Shown one piece after another: positions 1 to 6,104 of a DNA stretch of 35,731 nt (positions are counted from its first letter, which is position 1; each line of letters begins with the position of its first letter). The position numbers and the translations under genes were made by a program. The stretch lies in contig JAJDBF010000072.1 of assembly GCA_029261535.1 (NCBI GenBank), forward strand, positions 1 through 35,731, read 5' to 3'. The notes below the pieces were generated by a model. It was not told where the DNA came from. It saw only the letters and a list, made by a program, of their open reading frames with translations, and made no database searches. This DNA is from Nitrospinaceae bacterium. GTDB taxonomy: Bacteria > Nitrospinota > Nitrospinia > Nitrospinales > Nitrospinaceae.

Positions 1-233
1 ACGATATTTCAACCACCATTGCCGGGGCAGTGGAAGAACAAACAGCCACCACCAACGAAATCAGCCGCAATGTTAGTGACGCGGCGAGGGGAACCCAGGA
101 GATCAATGAGAATATTTCAGGAGTGACCACTGCCGCTGAAAGTACATCCCAGGGGGCGACAGAAATCCAGCAAGCCTCTGCCGATTTGGCGAAACTGGCA
201 ACTGCACTGCTGGACCTGGTCAAGAAAGATTAA
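1..233 (+). CDS. Methyl-accepting chemotaxis protein, C-terminal end (partial)
   Basis: The reading frame is open from the left edge and stops at 231-233, so only about the last 76 residues are present. The text is the C-terminal part of a chemotaxis receptor signalling coiled coil: an EEQTATTNEISRNV segment, as in the methylation-helix region of many MCPs, followed by Ala/Ser/Thr/Gln-rich heptads and a short end, LLDLVKKD. Such receptors pass ligand signals to CheA/CheW at the inner membrane and are adapted by CheR/CheB. The ligand-binding part, membrane segments and the CheA-binding hairpin tip lie outside the window, so the signal sensed cannot be given. No CheR-tethering pentapeptide is seen at the C-terminus. 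Family assignment is firm; start and full domain order are unknown. Confidence 0.9.
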   Translation, partial: DISTTIAGAVEEQTATTNEISRNVSDAARGTQEINENISGVTTAAESTSQGATEIQQASADLAKLATALLDLVKKD

Positions 234-590
234 ACAGTGGTTTTAACTTTCCATTACACCCCAATCCCCAATAGGGATTGGGGTGAGTCTTTTCGGTAAG
301 TTCAAATCACCCTGCTCTTTGCTGGCCCCTTCGGCAGGCTCAGGGCAGGCTCCGCGCCAGCACCCATCTTGTATCACTGTCGCCCTTCGACAAGCTCTGG
401 GTGACAGTGAAAAAGCTGAAATCAAAAGCAAAGGCGAGATTCTTCACTCTGCTATGCATCGTTCAGAATGACATGCGGTGTTTTTTTTCGTTCACCCCTT
501 CGACCGGCTCAGGGCTGGCTCCGCGCGGAGCACCCGCAAGATCCGCTAGCCGTGCGCAAGCACCCGCCAGGTGGTCCGCGGAGGACCCTT
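234..590. repeat. Gene-free stretch carrying several copies of dispersed intergenic repeats
   Basis: No convincing gene is seen. The stretch holds at least three copies of a repeat with core CTTCGACAGGCTCAGGG-like sequence (about 325-357, 382-410 and 495-540) and one copy of a second repeat with core AAAGGCGAGATTCTTC (about 419-472). Related copies occur near 4088-4119, 18272-18400 and 26697-26741. Short open frames here encode proline/alanine/serine/glycine-rich peptides that simply translate the repeat. A weak hairpin (GGTCC, 5-nt spacer, GGACC, at 573-587) followed by CTTTT lies at the right end. Confidence 0.75.
258..284 (+). terminator. Perfect 11-bp hairpin after the chemotaxis receptor gene
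   Basis: ACCCCAATCCC at 258-268 pairs perfectly with GGGATTGGGGT at 274-284 around a 5-nt loop, 25 bases after the receptor stop codon. The following T-rich tract is short (TTTT at 290-293), so this is a probable but not canonical rho-independent terminator. It could also be part of the repeat-rich region. Confidence 0.5.
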
Positions 591-938
591 TTAAAGAATA
601 GCGAGCACCTGCTCCGGGGGTCGACCGAGTGCTGATTTGCCGTTCGCCATCACGATGGGGCGCTCGATCAGCACAGGGTGCTCAATCATCAGGGCGATAA
701 GATTGTCGTCGGTCAGGGAAGCATTATCGATTGCCAGGTCCGTATAGACATCCTCTTTTTTGCGCATGAGGTCACGCGGTGCCATTCCCAGTTGCGCCAG
801 TATCTCTTTCAGCTTTTCCGGGGTGGGCGGCGTTTTCAAATATTCAATGAGGGTCGGTTCGATTCCCTGCTCTTTCAGTAATTCCAGAGTCTGTCGAGAT
901 TTACTGCATTGCGGATTGTGATAAATAATGACGGGCAT
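591..938 (-). CDS. Arsenate reductase-like protein, ArsC/Spx thioredoxin-fold family
   Basis: A 115-aa protein when started at the ATG whose complement is 936-938, matching the normal ArsC length; an in-frame start further upstream would add 18 residues that do not look like ArsC. The N-terminus reads IIYHNPQCSKSRQTL, with the single active-site Cys11 in the HNPxCSKSR motif of glutaredoxin-coupled ArsC. Further conserved arginines appear in RPIV (about residue 92) and LGRPPE (about 105), which in E. coli ArsC help bind and reduce arsenate. The family reduces As(V) to As(III) in the cytoplasm using glutathione/glutaredoxin. No arsR or arsenite efflux gene is next to it, so a YfgD-like role unrelated to arsenic is possible. 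It is alone on the minus strand, and its leader holds a terminator-like hairpin. Confidence 0.85.
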   Translation of the reverse strand: MPVIIYHNPQCSKSRQTLELLKEQGIEPTLIEYLKTPPTPEKLKEILAQLGMAPRDLMRKKEDVYTDLAIDNASLTDDNLIALMIEHPVLIERPIVMANGKSALGRPPEQVLAIL

Positions 939-990
939 GATTAACCGCTGTTTGAAGTGAAATAAATGAAGGTCTTGCAGAGGCAATTGC

Positions 991-1015
991 AAAAAACGGA
1001 ATCATCTTATTCCGT
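991..1015 (-). terminator. Terminator-like hairpin in the arsC-like gene leader
   Basis: On the minus strand ACGGAAT (1009-1015 complement) pairs with ATTCCGT (996-1002 complement) around a 6-nt loop and is followed at once by a run of T (complement of A 991-996). It ends about 53 bases before the arsC-like start codon. This has the form of a rho-independent terminator. No minus-strand gene is visible upstream for it to end, so it may attenuate transcription into the arsC-like gene (inference). Confidence 0.55.
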
Positions 1016-1349
1016 GTCGTATGGAGAAGCCAGAAAAAATAAAGCAAAATAAAAACCCCACCCCACCGCCGTGTCCGGCTGTAATACTGAAAAGCCCTGA
1101 AATACGCCTCGCTTGCCAAATAACCCTTTGATTATATTGTTATTTCTCATTTTTTTGTGGGATTCTTGGCTCTGATTATGGTATAAATGAACATCAGGTG
1201 TAAGTCTCCTTTTATCAGTAGGTTAATGGAACTTCGCCTGATTCAACGGTTTTCAGATGAGTCGCCTGACGAGCGCGAGTTTTTTCCGGAAATTTTCCAG
1301 CCTATTGCTCGGAGCCAGGTGTCACCAACCCATTCCCAGGGTCGCCCAA
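1016..1349. other. Gene-free stretch between divergent genes
   Basis: Lies between the minus-strand arsC-like gene and the plus-strand DUF484 gene and must hold promoters for both. The part around 1130-1200 is A+T rich. No confident sigma-70 hexamer pair, repeat or RNA gene was found by eye. The DUF484 frame is open upstream to 1257 but that extension lacks family features. Confidence 0.4.
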
Positions 1350-2549
1350 ATGAATAAAGATCAGATCGCCATTTACCTCAACGAGCACCCGGAGTTTTTT
1401 AACGATTACCCGGAGCTTCTCCACAAGTTCAAGCAGATCGACCACGAGGACCTGCCCATTCAGCCGCTCAAGACTTTGAGCATCGCTGATCGCATCCTGA
1501 AACGCGCCAACGATGACAAGGAACACATGCGCAGTCAGTTGGAGTGGTTTGTGGAGATCACCGAGGCCAATGAGGAAATTCAGGAGCACCTGTTTGAGAT
1601 TGAGCGTGCCATCATGAGCCACATCGACTTATCGGAAATGATACGGCAGTTGACGGGCGATATCCTGACCCGCTTTGTTCTCGAAAGGGTGCAAATCTGC
1701 CTTTCCGATAGTCCGGAGCACCTGATAGATTGCAGTCTGATCAACCCGGATGAGTTGAAGGATAGCTTGCACTTTGTTTCCCCGGAAAAGCTGGAGATGT
1801 GGTTCCCAAATGCGAAGGAGCCTACCCTCAGTGGTGAGCTTCAGCCGGGAGCCAGTGTTTTTACTGAGGGGGGCGACACTATCCGATCGCAAGCCCTGAT
1901 ACCGGTTCATATTCGTGGCAAGCTTGCTGGTGCTCTTTGTCTTGGTAGTCAGGAGCCCTTTCACTTCCATGAAGGACTGCGCACGGATTACCTGATGCGT
2001 ATGGCGGAGAAACTGGGAATGGCTATCGATAATATTATGTTATTGGACAGTCTGCGTCGCCAGCCAGTGCTCGATAAGCAAACCGGGCTGTTCAACGCCT
2101 CATACCTGAAGCCGGTTCTGGAGCGCGAGTTTGACCGCGCCCGCCGCTACAAAAAACAGCTTTCCCTCATTAAAATGCGGATTGACACACCCTCGGTTCC
2201 CGGCGATACTGAGGCCGTTTCCCGGCAAGATGTAATTTTCAAGGAAGTGGGCCGCGTTCTGGCTGAATCCAGCCGGGGAGGCGATAGTCTGGTCCGCACC
2301 GAGTCCAACGAATTCCTGATGTTGCTACCCGGTTTGGAAAGTCATGCCGCTGTGAAAGTTGCCGAAAGGATACGCGCCGCGCTGGAGAGTTTCGCCTCCC
2401 CGAATGGCGAAAGCACGTGTATGGAATGCCGCTTTGGTGTCTCCAGTTTCGCGTTGGATAGTATGTGCCAGCCATCGGACCTGACCCAACTGGCAACGCG
2501 GGCATTGAGCCAGGCCAGGGCAAATGGGAAACGGGTCGTTACCTGCTAA
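1350..2549 (+). CDS. DUF484 (GAF-like) protein with a degenerate C-terminal GGDEF domain
   Basis: A 399-aa protein from ATG 1350, chosen because AGGG lies 9 bases upstream and the DUF484 text begins there (DQIAIYLNEHPEFF); the frame opens 31 codons earlier but that part has no family character or ribosome site. Residues about 5-215 form a DUF484/GAF-like sensory region, with a helical segment near residues 60-100. The remainder has the GGDEF fold pattern (DKQTGLFNASYLKPVLERE, RRYKKQLSLIKMRID), but the signature loop reads ESNEF at residues 318-322 instead of GGDEF. Without the two glycines and the catalytic acidic residue it is unlikely to make c-di-GMP; a binding or scaffold role is more likely (inference). 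It runs in the same direction as the acetyltransferase gene, 77 bases downstream. Confidence 0.8.
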   Translation: MNKDQIAIYLNEHPEFFNDYPELLHKFKQIDHEDLPIQPLKTLSIADRILKRANDDKEHMRSQLEWFVEITEANEEIQEHLFEIERAIMSHIDLSEMIRQLTGDILTRFVLERVQICLSDSPEHLIDCSLINPDELKDSLHFVSPEKLEMWFPNAKEPTLSGELQPGASVFTEGGDTIRSQALIPVHIRGKLAGALCLGSQEPFHFHEGLRTDYLMRMAEKLGMAIDNIMLLDSLRRQPVLDKQTGLFNASYLKPVLEREFDRARRYKKQLSLIKMRIDTPSVPGDTEAVSRQDVIFKEVGRVLAESSRGGDSLVRTESNEFLMLLPGLESHAAVKVAERIRAALESFASPNGESTCMECRFGVSSFALDSMCQPSDLTQLATRALSQARANGKRVVTC

Positions 2550-2626
2550 CCTGTTTTGAACAGCGTGAAGCTGTAACCCCTTCCTTAATACTAAAGTCGA
2601 TCCATAATTTCATACTTTCTGTTGCC

Positions 2627-3151
2627 ATGATTCGAAAAGCGACATTTCAGGATGTAGATGTCATCGAGTCTCTGCTGGCCCCCAGAGCCAAAGTAGGCAC
2701 AGTATTGCCTCGTAGCCGGGAGGATATTGAATCCAGTCTGCGAGACTTCTTTGTCTATGAAAGCGAGGGCCGCGTACTCGGTACCTGCAGTCTGGTGCAC
2801 ATAGCAGAAAAACTGGTTGAAGTCAGATCGCTGGTCGTGGATTCCGCGTTCGGTCGAAAAGGCCTGGGCACGGCACTTGTTCAAGCCTGCATCGACGATG
2901 CGCTGGCACTCGGTTATGAACGTATTTTTGCTCTTACCTATGTGGTCCCGGTTTTTGTTAAACTGGGATTTCACGTGGCCAACGTGAGTGAGTTACCGGA
3001 CAAGATCTGGAAAGATTGCCAGAGCTGTCCCAAACAAAACAATTGCGACGAAACCGCCGTGATCCGCGACCTTGTCACCGTAAAGGTAGAAGACCTGCCG
3101 GGTGCCCTGCGCGATCCCGGTTCGGACCCGGCCATTTCATTCGAAGACTGA
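2627..3151 (+). CDS. GNAT acetyltransferase of the short N-acetylglutamate synthase (ArgA-like) type
   Basis: A 174-aa protein from ATG 2627; the longer open frame overlaps the upstream gene and is not used. The GNAT acetyl-CoA loop reads GRKGLGTALV at residues 76-85 (R/QxxGxG/A pattern). The C-terminal part carries DKIWKDCQSCPKQNNCDE, with Cys131, Cys134 and Cys140, a cysteine cluster typical of stand-alone ArgA-like acetyltransferases (COG1246) that acetylate glutamate to start arginine synthesis. These short enzymes lack the amino-acid-kinase domain of classical ArgA. No other arginine gene is adjacent, so the substrate rests on family similarity alone. Enzymes of this group can be arginine-inhibited, but nothing in the sequence tests that here. 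Confidence 0.78.
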   Translation: MIRKATFQDVDVIESLLAPRAKVGTVLPRSREDIESSLRDFFVYESEGRVLGTCSLVHIAEKLVEVRSLVVDSAFGRKGLGTALVQACIDDALALGYERIFALTYVVPVFVKLGFHVANVSELPDKIWKDCQSCPKQNNCDETAVIRDLVTVKVEDLPGALRDPGSDPAISFED

Positions 3152-3172
3152 TCATAAAAGGGAGGGGTAATC

Positions 3173-3886
3173 ATGCTTGATGCTTTTTCCAGCGCGCTTT
3201 CGGGACTCAGGACAGCCTCCTCCCGCTTGCAAACCAGTGCCAACAACGTATCCAATTTACAGACGCCCGGTTTCAAAGGTAGCAAGAGCGTGTCCTCTGA
3301 TGTCCAAAGCGGCGGATCACGTCTGTTAGGGACCACCGCGAACCTCAATTCCGGTGCCATCATCCAGACTGGCAATGCCTTCAACGCGGCGATCTCCGGC
3401 AACGGTTTTTTTCAGGTGAGCACCCCCGGCGGCGGCACGGCCTTCACCCGCGTCGGTAATTTTTCGGTCGACAGCTCTGGACGTCTGGTCGACGGCACCG
3501 GCAACCCGGTCCAGCCGGAAATTTCCTTGCCCGGCGGTATCTCCTCTTTCAATATCGGGTCGGATGGACAAGTCACGGCCGAGGTGGGCGGCACCACTCA
3601 AACTCTGGGCAGAATCAGCCTGGCCAACTTCAATAATCCGGGAGGACTCACCCCGCTGGGCAGTAACCTGTTTGCACCATCGGCGGAATCCGGTCAGGCC
3701 ATACTGGGCGCACCGGGAACCGGTGGACTGGGTCAACTGGTGTCGGGTTCCCTCGAGACCTCGAACGTGGACATCGCCGAAGAAGCGGTCAGTCAAATTC
3801 TGGCGACCAACGCGTTCAAAGCCAACGCCAATGTCATCCGCGTTGCCGATGAAATGACCGGCACCGTCCTCGACATAAAAGCCTAG
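3173..3886 (+). CDS. Flagellar basal-body rod/hook family protein (FlgG/FlgF-like), isolated
   Basis: A 237-aa protein preceded by a very strong ribosome site (GGGAGGGG at 3159-3166). The N-terminus holds the rod-family motif (residues about 5-35: SGLRTASSRLQTSANNVSN followed by TPGFKG), the middle has the hook-basal-body beta domain (ISGNGFFQV, FTRVGNFSVDSSGRLV), and the C-terminus has the paired rod helix (GSLETSNVDIAEEAVSQIL, then ATNAFKANANVIRVADEM). These axial proteins are exported by the flagellar type III apparatus and polymerise through the periplasm. FlgG is usually about 260 aa and FlgF about 250, so this is slightly short. It has no flagellar neighbours, which makes FlgG, FlgF or an unusual extra rod/hook protein equally open. 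The start sits 21 bases after the acetyltransferase stop. Confidence 0.85.
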   Translation: MLDAFSSALSGLRTASSRLQTSANNVSNLQTPGFKGSKSVSSDVQSGGSRLLGTTANLNSGAIIQTGNAFNAAISGNGFFQVSTPGGGTAFTRVGNFSVDSSGRLVDGTGNPVQPEISLPGGISSFNIGSDGQVTAEVGGTTQTLGRISLANFNNPGGLTPLGSNLFAPSAESGQAILGAPGTGGLGQLVSGSLETSNVDIAEEAVSQILATNAFKANANVIRVADEMTGTVLDIKA

Positions 3887-4199
3887 GACCTTGCGGTCGG
3901 CTAACATAAAAAACTTTAGCGATGCACCTGATAATTTCTGATAACTTTTGAAGGGTCAGCGCGTTAGCCCTATGCATTCAAGAACGAGAGGACCGATTCT
4001 TGAACTTCGCAAGGAGCGATATGCTCAAGGAATTTTTCAAATTCACAAAGGGTTAGCACGTTAGCCCTCCGCCAGGAGCGGTGCTTGCGCGGAGCCTGCC
4101 CTGAGCTTGTCGAAGGGGCCAACAGAAAAAACTTTAGCCATGTGCTTAAAAAATGCGGCAAGCTCTTAAAAGATCAATAATCTGCCTTCGCGGCTAGCG
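3887..4199. repeat. Gene-free stretch with nested direct and inverted repeats
   Basis: Two 19-bp near-identical direct repeats (GGGTCAGCGCGTTAGCCCT at 3953-3971 and GGGTTAGCACGTTAGCCCT at 4050-4068) lie 97 bases apart. A second pair, AAAAAACTTTAGC followed by G/C and ATG, occurs near 3908 and 4127. Between them is the inverted repeat TTCAAGAA (3977-3984) / TTCTTGAA (3997-4004). An inverse-orientation copy of the dispersed CTTCGACAAGCTCAGGG repeat lies at about 4088-4119. No gene is supported. Confidence 0.7.
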
Positions 4200-4472
4200 A
4201 TGAGTTATATACATAAAGGTCACATAAATTACCTGACCCAGGTTGAGCAGTTTTTTCTTGCTCAAAAAGGGTCGGGGCTGGCATTGTCGGCGCAGGATTA
4301 CCATCGGGTTTCTATCTGGGAAAAAGAAGGCGTGCCCGTCGACCGGTTGTGCCTTGCGATTGAAGTGACCGTTCAGAAAGTGCGGCGGGAATCTCGCGGT
4401 GGGTCGGTGCGTTTGTCTCTCGAGTTGTTGCGTGAAGAAATAGAAGCGGAAATGGAAAGTCCGGAAGTCTAA
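4200..4472 (+). CDS. Small unknown protein coupled to a DnaC-like ATPase
   Basis: A 90-aa protein whose TAA stop (4470-4472) overlaps the ATG of the next gene by one base, so the two are almost surely translated together. The sequence reads YLTQVEQFFLAQKGSGLALS, then SAQDYHRVSIWEKEGVPVDRLC and a charged helical tail RRESRGGSVRLSLELLREEIEAEM. It has no membrane segment, signal or cysteine cluster. The layout (a helix with a VEQFF pattern, a short turn, and a helix beginning with WEKEGVPVD) suggests a small helical DNA- or protein-binding domain, but I do not recognise a named family. Its tight link with the ATPase suggests an adaptor or partner. The ribosome site is weak. Moderate confidence that the gene is real comes from the coupling. 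Confidence 0.65.
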   Translation: MSYIHKGHINYLTQVEQFFLAQKGSGLALSAQDYHRVSIWEKEGVPVDRLCLAIEVTVQKVRRESRGGSVRLSLELLREEIEAEMESPEV

Positions 4473-5356
4473 TGAATCATCCACAAGCTGAAATAAAAAA
4501 TTCGTCGCCCATCGTGCTGAATAATCTCGATGGAAGATTGCATGCTGGCTTGAAGGAAGGCTTTGAGTGCGAGGTTTGCGCTGGCCTTGGTCACACGATC
4601 GAGGAAGACGAGCGTGGTTATTCCACTCAGGTGCCCTGCGGCTGTGCCGGGTTCATGCGCAGAATCAAACTGCTCAACGATGCTGGCATTCCTGGTAAAT
4701 TTGCCGACACGCAGTTTCAAACTTATAAGCCGTTTGACGATTCCCAGAGTTTGGCCTTGCGCATGGCAAAAGATTTTGTCACGGACTTCGGGCCGGAGGT
4801 GAAGGGCGTGTTATTCATGGGCCAGCCGGGCCTCGGCAAAACGCATCTTGCGGTGAGCATCATCAAAGCGTTGATCATGGACCGGGAAATTGAATGCAAG
4901 TTTGTGGATTTTTTTCAACTGTTATCAGACATTCGCCACGGCTATTCCAATGATCTGTCCGAGCAGGCACTCATCAACCCTTATGTGAATGCGCCGGTGC
5001 TGGTGATCGATGAGCTTGCCAAGGGACGCAACACCGAGTGGGAGCAGGCCATGCTCGACCAGATCATCACCAGCCGTTACAATGCCGCTGATCGCGTCAC
5101 CTTGTTCACCACGAACCATGAGGATAATCCTGCCGAGGCGGACCCGAACACCACAGCTTCCAGCGAGGGTCGGGTCAATCTATCGAGAAGTTATGCCGAC
5201 AAAGCCAGTCCGACCAGACTGCCCGAGCGGCTGGGTCCGAGAATTTATTCCCGCCTGACTGAAATGTGTCGGTTTGTGAAGTTGGAGGGAGAGGATTACC
5301 GTCCCAATGTTGTGGTGCACACGCGAGCCAAACCCCGCCTGAAACATTCCGCCTGA
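4472..5356 (+). CDS. DnaC/IstB-like AAA+ ATPase with an N-terminal cysteine cluster
   Basis: A 294-aa protein. Residues 33-58 hold CEVC ... PCGC (Cys33, 36, 56, 58), a likely zinc ribbon or knuckle of the kind found before some helicase-loader ATPases. The AAA+ part has Walker A GQPGLGKT (117-124), the DnaC-type KTHLAVSIIKALI helix, Walker B VLVIDE (176-181) and a sensor segment with TTNH. DnaC-type proteins load the replicative helicase DnaB; IstB-type proteins assist IS21 transposases. No transposase is adjacent, so a chromosomal DNA-metabolism role is preferred. The residues about 212-240 form an insertion rich in Asn, Thr, Ser and Ala before RLPERLGPRIYSRL, which carries the arginine-finger-like region. 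It starts in overlap with the 90-aa gene and ends before a hairpin terminator at 5487-5524. Confidence 0.8.
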   Translation: MNHPQAEIKNSSPIVLNNLDGRLHAGLKEGFECEVCAGLGHTIEEDERGYSTQVPCGCAGFMRRIKLLNDAGIPGKFADTQFQTYKPFDDSQSLALRMAKDFVTDFGPEVKGVLFMGQPGLGKTHLAVSIIKALIMDREIECKFVDFFQLLSDIRHGYSNDLSEQALINPYVNAPVLVIDELAKGRNTEWEQAMLDQIITSRYNAADRVTLFTTNHEDNPAEADPNTTASSEGRVNLSRSYADKASPTRLPERLGPRIYSRLTEMCRFVKLEGEDYRPNVVVHTRAKPRLKHSA

Positions 5357-5403
5357 TTATCATTCAAGAGCAAATCTAAACAGGACCTCTATTTATTCGA
5401 TAT

Positions 5404-5479
5404 TTTCTGTTCCGGCAACTCGCAGATCTTCTGAAATCAAGGTCTGCTCGCGGCCAAAAGCAATTTTTAGAGGTGCCCT
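5404..5479. repeat. Left copy of a structured direct repeat
   Basis: Begins TTCTGTTCCGGCAACTC (5404-5420), which recurs exactly at 5861-5877, and later has CTCGCGGCCAAAAGCAAT, close to CTCGCGGCCAGAAACAAT in the right copy. In this copy GCAGATCTT can pair with AAGGTCTGC around an 8-nt loop. The two copies flank the small minus-strand gene at 5566-5817. Confidence 0.6.
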
Positions 5480-5486
5480 AAAAATA

Positions 5487-5524
5487 AAATGGGGAGCAAA
5501 GCATCTCTGCTTCACTCCCCATTT
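5487..5524. terminator. Bidirectional hairpin terminator
   Basis: AAATGGGGAG (5487-5496) pairs with CTCCCCATTT (5515-5524), and an inner AAGCA/TGCTT pairing extends the stem. It lies between the convergent DnaC-like gene (plus) and the small gene (minus), where it could serve both. Flanking T/A tracts are short but present inside the stem. Confidence 0.65.
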
Positions 5525-5565
5525 CTAAGGGGATTCAATACTTGAGTCCAACTCTTGGTGGAGGA

Positions 5566-5817
5566 TTAGGACGGGTATCGTTTCCCCAACCTGCTGCCCG
5601 TAGCAGGTTTTCGTATTATTGGATCAGGGCCCAGTGTTGCGTCATCGCCTTCTGCTTCCCCGGTGTTGATTTGTTCTGCCGGGATTTTTTGGCTGGTGAA
5701 TAATCCACTGCCAACCAACTGGTCAAATTTTTTCCAGTGAAGCTGGCTTAACTGACGGCTGGACACCACTTGTCTCAAATTGCCTCCGGCATCCAAAATC
5801 CTTACGGGAAAAAACAT
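5566..5817 (-). CDS. Small unknown basic protein, 83 aa
   Basis: Starts at the ATG with complement 5815-5817; a GTG two codons upstream overlaps the ribosome site itself. The site is strong (GGAGG, 5 bases before the ATG), which supports a real gene. The N-terminal half is compact and plausible as a folded unit (PVRILDAGGNLRQVVSSRQL, then SQLHWKKFDQL); the second half is Gly/Pro/charged and looks disordered. No membrane segment, cysteine or known motif is visible and I do not recognise the family. It stands alone on the minus strand between two related direct repeats and ends near a hairpin terminator. A palindrome at 5588-5609 falls within the 3' coding part. Confidence 0.6.
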   Translation of the reverse strand: MFFPVRILDAGGNLRQVVSSRQLSQLHWKKFDQLVGSGLFTSQKIPAEQINTGEAEGDDATLGPDPIIRKPATGSRLGKRYPS

Positions 5818-5860
5818 GGGCACCTCCAGATTTTTTTTGAGGCCTCTGTTAATTCAAAAA

Positions 5861-5964
5861 TTTCTGTTCCGGCAACTCACTTTCCCTTGTTTCACAATGG
5901 AGTTGTTTGTTGGCAGTGCGCCAGCACCTCGCGGCCAGAAACAATAATTATGAAGAGCCCTTAA
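5861..5964. repeat. Right copy of a structured direct repeat
   Basis: Shares TTCTGTTCCGGCAACTC exactly with 5404-5420 and a second block CTCGCGGCCAGAAACAAT with one or two changes, ending AGAGCCCTTA against AGGTGCCCTA in the left copy. Here CAACTC can pair with GAGTTG downstream. The interior between the conserved blocks differs in sequence and length, as expected if the ends and not the middle are kept. Gene-free sequence without clear signals continues to 6104. Confidence 0.6.
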
Positions 5965-6104
5965 AGATATCCGTTGGAGTGGTCCTATACTTCCCGGACC
6001 TTTATTTATCCTGTTGCTCTCAAACCCACGACGGACTTAAAATACCTGATGTCTAGTCATCCGCTCATTTGTGAGTCTGTTACTCAATTTTTCGGAGTTT
6101 TGTT

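Noticed and set aside
243..601. Overlapping short frames on both strands reading PSTGSG/APR-type peptides
   Set aside because: They are direct translations of the dispersed intergenic repeat and occur wherever the repeat does.
5588..5609. Hairpin AACCTGCT / AGCAGGTT with TTTT considered as a terminator
   Set aside because: It lies inside the 3' coding part of the 83-aa gene, and a better hairpin for both convergent genes is at 5487-5524. Kept only as a palindrome.
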